This document shows positions 1-4,958 of a stretch of DNA of 11,897 nucleotides, piece by piece. The DNA is from Candidatus Eiseniibacteriota bacterium (GTDB taxonomy: Bacteria; Eisenbacteria; RBG-16-71-46): the NCBI GenBank assembly GCA_005893365.1, contig VBPB01000072.1, positions 2,010-13,906 of the forward strand, given 5' to 3'. Every line of letters begins with the position of its first letter. Position 1 is the stretch's first letter. Made by a program: the position numbers and the translations under genes. A model generated the notes under the pieces. It did no database searches. It was not told where the DNA came from and worked only from the letters and a program-made list of their open reading frames with translations.

Positions 1-19
1 CCGACCCGGGGCCGTCGCT

Positions 20-40
20 GCCTGCGTGCGGGCCGCAGGC
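20..40 (-). terminator. GC-rich hairpin just after the TPR gene
   Basis: A perfect 7-bp stem (GCCTGCG/CGCAGGC) with a 7-nt loop lies 6 nt past the stop codon of the TPR gene. No T-run follows it on the minus strand, so it is not a canonical intrinsic terminator. The position fits a 3'-end stabilising or termination hairpin. Confidence 0.35.
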
Positions 41-46
41 CCGGCG

Positions 47-700
47 TCAGTTGCCCGAGGACCGGGCTCCGGTCGCGTTCGTCGAATCCGTGGTGGCCGG
101 CTTGGCCGCCGGGGCCGCGGACGAATCGGGATGCGCGGCCGTCCAGGCGTCGAAGCGGTCCTTGAGCGTCTTGAGCTCGACCGTCGCCCCGAGATGCTCG
201 AGCCAGACCAGCTGCTCGCGCGCCTTCTTGGTGTCGCCCTTCTCGAGCCAGGCCTCGCCCAAGTACTCGCGGGCCGGCGCGTAATCGGGCTTGATCGAGA
301 GGCACTTGTCGTACGCCTTGAAGGCCTGGTCGTAGTCGCCGAGCCGGCGCGCCGAGTAGCCGACCAGATTCCACGCCTCGTGATAACGCTCGTCGAGCAG
401 CACCGCCTTCTCGCCGTGGTCGAGCGCCCGGCGGAAGTGCTTCCCCGCGTTCTTGGCCTTGCCGTCCTCCAGATCCTGGTTCCCCTTTCCCACCTCCTCG
501 TAGGAAAGCGCGTAGCTCTGCTCGGCCTCCTGACGCGCCGTGGCCACGCCGTGGACGGCATCGCTGCCGGAAGGGATGTCGGGCTTGTCGGGAGTCCCGA
601 TCGGCGGCGGAGGGGCGCCCGGGCCCGAGCTCATCGCCAGCGCCGTGGTGGCGGCGAGCAGGAACAGGACGGCGAAGGACAGTGGACGGCGAACGCTCAT
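47..700 (-). CDS. Exported tetratricopeptide-repeat (TPR) protein
   Basis: This encodes 217 residues. The start is ATG at 700 because it directly opens a signal peptide (MSVRRPLSFAVLFLLAATTALA, cleaved near residue 22) and has GAGG 7 nt upstream. The frame stays open further upstream, but that stretch is Arg/Pro-rich and looks non-coding. After a Pro-rich linker (24-45), about three TPR units follow at roughly 70-105, 106-139 and 140-173; the clearest contains AWNLVGYSARRLGDYDQAF. The C-terminal tail (190-217) is Ala/Thr/Ser/Asn-rich and probably disordered. TPR solenoids bind other proteins, so a periplasmic scaffold or assembly role is plausible, but nothing here identifies a partner. There is no enzymatic motif. 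The gene stands apart from its upstream neighbour by 512 bases, so it probably has its own promoter. The CDS call is secure; the function is unknown. Confidence 0.88.
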   Translation of the reverse strand: MSVRRPLSFAVLFLLAATTALAMSSGPGAPPPPIGTPDKPDIPSGSDAVHGVATARQEAEQSYALSYEEVGKGNQDLEDGKAKNAGKHFRRALDHGEKAVLLDERYHEAWNLVGYSARRLGDYDQAFKAYDKCLSIKPDYAPAREYLGEAWLEKGDTKKAREQLVWLEHLGATVELKTLKDRFDAWTAAHPDSSAAPAAKPATTDSTNATGARSSGN

Positions 701-925
701 GGGATGGCCTCGGAAGGTTGGGTTGGGAGACGGCTCGATTCTGCCGCAGCGACGCGCGGGGCGACAGCGGATTCGATGCCGGGGGTGCGATCGCGGGTCC
801 GCGCCGATTCCCGTGGCGTCCTGGACCGACAATTCTCGGGCCCGCGCCCCGCTCCCATAGCGCGCTGGGCGGCAACGCGTTAGCGCGCCAGATTCGCGCG
901 ACGGCGGTCCGGACCCGGGCAGCAC

Positions 926-943
926 TCAAGCCGCGGTCAAGGC
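926..943 (+). promoter_or_regulatory. Possible SARP-type heptamer direct repeat (orphan site)
   Basis: TCAAGCC and TCAAGGC are separated by 4 bp (GCGG), giving 11-bp periodicity. Two similar sites lie upstream of the protease and propeller genes. Here the repeats read on the plus strand, opposite to the flanking genes, and no plus-strand gene follows, so the target is unclear. Eight bases past the second heptamer, CACACT at 952-957 is only a poor -10 match. Confidence 0.35.
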
Positions 944-1062
944 GTCTCGGCCACACTGCGCTCGCAGTTTGGGGCTGGCGGCCGCTTCGCTCCGGGGTTC
1001 ACGCGGACGTGCGTTGCGGCAGCGCCGTTCGAGGTCGGATCCCGAACCGGGTCGCCGGCCCC

Positions 1063-1191
1063 CTAGAAGTCCGGCAGCAGCGCGGCGTCGATGAGTCCGG
1101 TCACTGGTGCGATCACCGCCCCCCGATGCACCAGGTCGATCACGGCGATCCCCTGCGGTCGGCCCTGCGCCGACCACGGCGAGGCACCACC
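1063..1191 (-). pseudogene. Possible 3' remnant of a lost coding sequence
   Basis: Between an in-frame TAG at 1192-1194 and a TAG at 1063-1065, the minus strand reads 42 residues that look protein-like, including IAVIDLVHRGAVIAPVTG and ending in DAALLPDF. Codon third positions are mostly G or C, and the composition is hydrophobic and balanced, unlike the Arg/Pro-rich noise in other frames. There is no ATG and no ribosome binding site, so it is not a good intact gene. It could be the tail of a degraded gene or chance. I do not recognise a family. Confidence 0.25.
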
Positions 1192-1212
1192 CTAGAGACC
1201 GGCCCCAGCGGG

Positions 1213-1773
1213 TCAGTCGGCCGCGATCGCCACCGTGGCGGCGAACACCGAGTCCGCGCCGCGCGCGGTGACGCGCCGGCCCGGATGCTGGGCACTCGCG
1301 GGGACGCGCCACTCCAGGATGGTGTAGCCCAACCGGCGGGCCGCCGCGAGGTCGCCGATCTCGGCGTAGCGGAGCCCGGGACCGTCCGCGCGCAGGTGGG
1401 CCTGGATCGCCTTGACGCGGTGACGCACATCCACCGCCAGCTGGACCCACGCGTAGCGCGGGTCACGAAGCCGCCACAGCTCGCGCCCGAGCCCGGCGCC
1501 CCCCTCCTCCTCCTCGGCGCCTTCCGACTCCTCGAGACGCTCGCCGAGCCGTGAGAGGATGCGATGCGCCCGGGCCTCGGTCGTGCCGGGCGCGATGCCG
1601 AGCACGCGGGCGAGTGGTGCGCCGAGTGGTGCGTTGAGTGGTGCGTTGAGGGGTGCGCGCGGCGCGGCCGGCGCCGCGTCGGCAGGGCACGGGGGCGCCG
1701 CCACCGCCCCCATGAGGAACGCCATCAATGTGGCCTGCATGAAGCCTCCCAAGCGGGTGGATGTCGATCGCAC
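1213..1773 (-). CDS. Small exported protein of unknown function
   Basis: This encodes 186 residues if started at GTG 1773. That start has a near-perfect Shine-Dalgarno sequence (AGGAGGT, 5 nt spacer) and yields a plausible signal peptide: residues RSTSTR, then a hydrophobic run over about 8-26 ending AVAA. Next come an Ala/Pro segment with four tandem APL(N/G/A) units (about 40-55), then a compact domain (56-186). The motif LGIAPGTTEARAHRILSRLG, an acidic stretch (EESEGAEEEE) and a beta-rich pattern (YAWVQLAVDVRHRVKAIQ) follow. This order loosely recalls SmpA/OmlA-type BLIP-fold periplasmic proteins, but the match is weak and I do not assign it. An alternative ATG at 1920 overlaps the upstream stop codon as ATGA and is in frame; it would add 49 Pro/Arg-rich residues before the signal peptide, which makes it less likely. 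Confidence 0.72.
   Translation of the reverse strand: MRSTSTRLGGFMQATLMAFLMGAVAAPPCPADAAPAAPRAPLNAPLNAPLGAPLARVLGIAPGTTEARAHRILSRLGERLEESEGAEEEEGGAGLGRELWRLRDPRYAWVQLAVDVRHRVKAIQAHLRADGPGLRYAEIGDLAAARRLGYTILEWRVPASAQHPGRRVTARGADSVFAATVAIAAD
1609..1656 (-). repeat. Four tandem 12-bp units inside a coding sequence
   Basis: Four consecutive 12-bp copies (consensus GNYGAGTGGTGC on the plus strand) encode APLN, APLN, APLG, APLA in the small exported protein, between the signal peptide and the folded domain. The unit is a multiple of three, so copy-number change would keep the frame. Confidence 0.85.
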
Positions 1774-1778
1774 GGCCG

Positions 1779-1786
1779 ACCTCCTC
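1779..1786 (-). promoter_or_regulatory. Ribosome binding site deciding a GTG start
   Basis: GAGGAGGT on the minus strand lies 5 nt before GTG at 1773. It is one of the best Shine-Dalgarno matches in the window and the main reason for preferring this GTG over the upstream in-frame ATG at 1920. Confidence 0.65.
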
Positions 1787-1833
1787 GATGGGCGCGGCGG
1801 CTCGGGCCCACGGCCGGACCGGGGCGTGGGGCC

Positions 1834-1858
1834 CGCGGCGGCTTCCCAGGCCGCCGCG
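1834..1858 (-). terminator. Perfect 9-bp GC hairpin after the propeller gene
   Basis: CGCGGCGGC pairs perfectly with GCCGCCGCG around a 7-nt loop, 58 nt past the stop codon of the propeller-protein gene. There is no T-tract, so it may be a Rho-type or processing hairpin rather than an intrinsic terminator. Its presence supports reading 1774-1916 as an intergenic spacer. Confidence 0.35.
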
Positions 1859-1916
1859 AAGGCCACCACCCCCGGCACCATGCGTGCGACGCCGGGCGTC
1901 GCGGTCCAATCGGGCG

Positions 1917-4721
1917 TCATCGCAGGGCGATGATCCGCACCTGCCGCCGCACGTTGCCGGCCTCGAGGCGGACCAGGTAGACGCCGGGCCCCAACCGGTG
2001 CCCCGCCGAGCGCTCCAGGTCGAAGTCCACCGCGTGGAGGCCGCCTTCCTGCTCGCGGTCGGCGAGCGTGCACACCCGCTGCCCCGCCACGTTGAACACC
2101 GCGATCCGGACGTGGCCCGCTCGGGGCAACGCGTAGGTGAGCCGCGTCTGCCCGCGGACCGGATTGCCGCCGGCCAGGGCGAGCATCGGCCCGCCCGCCC
2201 CGGTCGGCTCGACGCCGACCGGCGTGCAGTTGCCCTGCACCGTGTACGAGCCGCTCCCGGTCTCGTCGACGGTATCGAGGAGCCCGCTGCAATCCGCGCC
2301 TTCGAGGAAGAACGACTGGCCCTTGACGGCACGCAGCCGCGAGCCGATGTCGGCATGCCAGTACACGCTGCCCGCCGAGGTGCTGGAGCCCACCTTCCCC
2401 TTGGGCATGGTGATGCGGATCTCGCCGTCGGCCAGCACCTCGCCCGCGTCGGCGGTGCCGAGGCCGGTGTTGATGTTGTTGGCTCCCGCGTTGACGAATC
2501 CGAACGTGAAGTTCGGGATCTTCGTGGGATTGCAGGTCTGCATCGCCACGAAGAACGTGGTCTCGGGGCTGGTCGGCACCGTGAAGTCCATCTGCCAGAT
2601 CCGGTTGAGCGGCAGGTTGGCGGGGTCGAGCGAGGCGACCTTCAGGGTGAAGGTGATCTTCTGGACCATGTCGGGGCGCAGCGGCTCGGCGACGAAGCCC
2701 CTGAGGATGTCCGACTCGGGCGAGGCGAAGTTGCCCACCATGTCCCCCGACGCGTCGTCGAAGACGCGGAAGCCGGGCAGGAAGCAGGTCGAGCCCGGCG
2801 GCTCGGGCGTGCCCGAGCAGTTCTCGGCCACGACCGGGCAGGCCTGCGAGCGGTCGGTCACGACCTCGCCGGCGATCGACGAGCCACCGGACAGCTGGCG
2901 GGTGATGAACGTGCCGCCGATCGGCCCGTCATCGGTGAAGGCGAGCAGCGCGCTGCCGTCCAGGGGGTCCACGTCCACCTCGATGTCGTCGAGCAGGGCG
3001 CGGGTGTTGCCCGAGCAGCCGAGGGTCCCGCCCTCGCACAGCTCGCCCTCGTGGACGACGTGATCGCTGACCACTGTCTGCTCGATGTGCGGCACGCCGC
3101 CTAAGGCCAGGGCGTCGAGCGCGTTGTCGCAGCGCGAGAAGAAGACGCGCCACTGGGCGTCGGTATCGGTGACGCTCGCGGTCGGGCTGCCGTACCAGAT
3201 GAAGACGATCCGGCCGGACGATCCCGCCGCCACGCTGGGCAGCGCCGAACTCTTGGTGTCGGGGCCATCGCTCACCCGCACCGGCCGCGACCAGGTCGGC
3301 GTGTCGCTGGTCTTGAGGTCCGTCGAGACCGAGTAGTAGACGGCATGGTCGTCGGCGAAGCAGGTGTAGACGTTGCCCGCCCGGTCGACCGCCACCCACG
3401 AGAAGATGTGGCTGTAGGTGCTGCCGGGGGGCGCGTCGAAGACCTTGGTGTCCTTCCAGGTGACGCCGAAGTCGCGGGAGACGGCCACGTACGCGCTCTG
3501 CCCGCCGTTGACGATGAATCCGTGGTAGACGTCGCCCTGGCCGTCGATGCCCGCGGTCATCGCGGGGGTGCCGAGCGGCACCGGCCGCGGGTCCACGACC
3601 ATGTTGCCGGTCTCCGGGAGCGGCGACTGCAGCACGGTCGGGTCGGTGTAGACCGGCGCCGACGGCCCGAACACCAGCGGCTGTCCCTCGACCGCCTGGG
3701 CGCGTACGACGAACTGCTGGTTGCCGGTATTGGCGGAGCGATAGGACAGGTAGACGATGTCCTTGCCGTAGGCGGCGCTCCAATTGCGGTCGTTGAGCGG
3801 CGTCGCGTTGGTGATCGGCGTGGTCAGGAAGGTCTGGCCGTTGTCGAACGAGACGCTGGCGTTGATGTTCACCAACGCGTCGGCGCTGTGGAGCGCGGAG
3901 GTGTAGAGGTTGTAGAAGCCGTTCGCGTTCCGGGCCGTGCCGGTCTCGACGTCGCAGTCGCCCCCGCCGTTGGACAGGTCGGCGATGCCGAGGAACGAGT
4001 CCTCCTGGCCGCACGCGTCGGTGACCCGCCACAGGCCCACGCCGTCACCGTTCGAGGCCACGTAGCCGACGCCGTCGGGGTTGAAGCGGACCGCCGGCTC
4101 CTTGTCCCGCCCGTGGTCGCTCCCGTTCTGATCCGTGCCCGTCAGGTGCAGGTTGCAGCTGAAGACGTCCGTGCCCGCGGCGTAGTCCGCGGCATGGTAG
4201 ACGGGGGGCGGACCGGGCAGGCTCCCCAGCCCGATCGTGCCCGTGAAGCTGTCGCCGGTGACGGTGAAGGGCACGACGCGCACGACGTACCTGGTCGTGC
4301 CGGCCAGGATGGGGAGCGTGGCGATCTCGGGGTCCGCCGAGCTGGCCGACTTGGTGAGGACGGTGTTCCCGGTCGAGTCGTAGACCCAGAGATCGAAGTC
4401 CGAGCCCGAGTTCGTCCACTCCGTCTTGAAGACCAGGCGGTCGTCGGGGTGCAGGGCGTGGTACGCGTCGGGGATGTTGGCGACCGTGAGCAGGAAGCGG
4501 TCGCAGGTGTTGTCGGTGCACACCGGCGAGAGCGTCACGCCGCCGGCGCTACTCGCGGGCGGCGTCGGGTTGGAGGCCACATAGGTGCCGCCGGCGTAGG
4601 TGAGGCTGGGCGAGAGCGATGAGATGGTGCCGCTGCCCGACAGCTGAGCCGTTCCGGCGGCGGCGAGGTGAGCGATCAGCAGCATGCCCGCCGCGGCCAA
4701 GCCTGGAGACCAGGTTCGCAT
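1917..4721 (-). CDS. Secreted sialidase/BNR-like beta-propeller protein with C-terminal sorting-type domain
   Basis: This encodes 934 residues. The start is ATG 4721, with AAGGAGGGG placed just upstream and a signal peptide at about 1-24. Residues 70-168 look like a pre-peptidase C-terminal-type beta-sandwich (SDFDLWVYDSTGN...RYVVRVVPF). Residues 205-600 form a beta-propeller-like region with two Asp-box motifs, SFDNGQTF (291-298) and SRDFGVTW (415-422), as in sialidase/BNR proteins. I see no sialidase catalytic Arg triad or Tyr/Glu pair, so enzymatic activity is not supported. Residues 645-832 form a further beta-rich domain (FRVFDDASGD...ITFTLKVASL). Residues 852-934 are a FlgD-Ig/T9SS type A-like domain: NPVRGQTRLTYALP, VFNVAGQRV, GVYLVRLEAG. 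Numerous Cys residues fit an extracytoplasmic, disulfide-bonded protein. It is likely surface-exposed or secreted, binding glycans or proteins. A TCAAG direct repeat precedes the gene. Confidence 0.92.
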   Translation of the reverse strand: MRTWSPGLAAAGMLLIAHLAAAGTAQLSGSGTISSLSPSLTYAGGTYVASNPTPPASSAGGVTLSPVCTDNTCDRFLLTVANIPDAYHALHPDDRLVFKTEWTNSGSDFDLWVYDSTGNTVLTKSASSADPEIATLPILAGTTRYVVRVVPFTVTGDSFTGTIGLGSLPGPPPVYHAADYAAGTDVFSCNLHLTGTDQNGSDHGRDKEPAVRFNPDGVGYVASNGDGVGLWRVTDACGQEDSFLGIADLSNGGGDCDVETGTARNANGFYNLYTSALHSADALVNINASVSFDNGQTFLTTPITNATPLNDRNWSAAYGKDIVYLSYRSANTGNQQFVVRAQAVEGQPLVFGPSAPVYTDPTVLQSPLPETGNMVVDPRPVPLGTPAMTAGIDGQGDVYHGFIVNGGQSAYVAVSRDFGVTWKDTKVFDAPPGSTYSHIFSWVAVDRAGNVYTCFADDHAVYYSVSTDLKTSDTPTWSRPVRVSDGPDTKSSALPSVAAGSSGRIVFIWYGSPTASVTDTDAQWRVFFSRCDNALDALALGGVPHIEQTVVSDHVVHEGELCEGGTLGCSGNTRALLDDIEVDVDPLDGSALLAFTDDGPIGGTFITRQLSGGSSIAGEVVTDRSQACPVVAENCSGTPEPPGSTCFLPGFRVFDDASGDMVGNFASPESDILRGFVAEPLRPDMVQKITFTLKVASLDPANLPLNRIWQMDFTVPTSPETTFFVAMQTCNPTKIPNFTFGFVNAGANNINTGLGTADAGEVLADGEIRITMPKGKVGSSTSAGSVYWHADIGSRLRAVKGQSFFLEGADCSGLLDTVDETGSGSYTVQGNCTPVGVEPTGAGGPMLALAGGNPVRGQTRLTYALPRAGHVRIAVFNVAGQRVCTLADREQEGGLHAVDFDLERSAGHRLGPGVYLVRLEAGNVRRQVRIIALR

Positions 4722-4726
4722 CGTGT

Positions 4727-4735
4727 CCCCTCCTT
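4727..4735 (-). promoter_or_regulatory. Strong ribosome binding site for the propeller gene
   Basis: AAGGAGGGG on the minus strand lies 5 nt before ATG 4721. It fixes the start at the Met that opens the signal peptide rather than at the upstream in-frame ATG at 4805. Confidence 0.75.
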
Positions 4736-4818
4736 CCGTCGGAGGAGCGACAGGCGGCGCTCGACCCTCGAGTTCGGCCGTCGGGGCGGGGCATCCTCCG
4801 CTCATTGCCCGTGCGGCG

Positions 4819-4850
4819 ATGGTCCGCGCCGGGGCTTGAGCGGGGCTTGA
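4819..4850 (-). promoter_or_regulatory. Possible SARP-type operator/promoter of the propeller gene
   Basis: On the minus strand TCAAGCC (4850-4844) and TCAAGCC (4839-4833) are separated by 4 bp (CCGC), part of a nearly perfect 11-bp tandem repeat. Streptomyces SARPs bind heptamer direct repeats with 11-bp periodicity about 8 bp upstream of the -10 box. Here, 8 bp downstream of the second copy is GACCAT (4824-4819), a 3-of-6 match to the -10 consensus. That would place the transcript start near 4812, leaving a leader of about 90 nt. The repeat is seen directly; the function is inferred. Confidence 0.45.
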
Positions 4851-4958
4851 ATCGGCCCGGAGCCGGGTCCGACCCAGGCGCCCAATAGGTGCTGGCCCTG
4901 TGGGTTGGAGAAGATCGAGTCCGCGGGCCGAGAGCCTCGCCGGCCGCCCGGGACCCCC

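Larger units (their letters stand above)
701..1212. other. 512-base region without a convincing gene
   Basis: This is the gap between the TPR gene and the small exported-protein gene. Reading frames here are open only because of high GC; their translations are Arg/Gly/Pro-rich and have no domain. It holds a TCAAG direct-repeat pair (926-943), a short stretch that reads like a protein C-terminus (1063-1191), and an 8-bp direct repeat TAGCGCGC at 858-865 and 881-888. I could not define a -35/-10 pair for the TPR gene with any confidence. Confidence 0.6.

Noticed and set aside
161..174. A CTTGA pair inside the TPR gene, resembling the direct-repeat operator
   Set aside because: The spacing is 9 bp, a multiple of codon length, and it arises from repeated Leu-Lys codons in the coding sequence.
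858..888. Two TAGCGCGC copies upstream of the TPR gene
   Set aside because: Only 8 bp, dominated by alternating GC that is frequent in such DNA, with no partner elsewhere or link to a promoter.
926..1450. Minus-strand 174-codon open frame in the gap above the TPR gene
   Set aside because: It overlaps the small exported-protein gene in another frame, and its translation is Arg/Gly/Pro-rich without a domain or a ribosome binding site.
1917..4721. Calling the propeller protein an active sialidase
   Set aside because: Only the Asp-box and propeller pattern are visible; I could not find the arginine triad or the Tyr/Glu nucleophile pair of sialidases.
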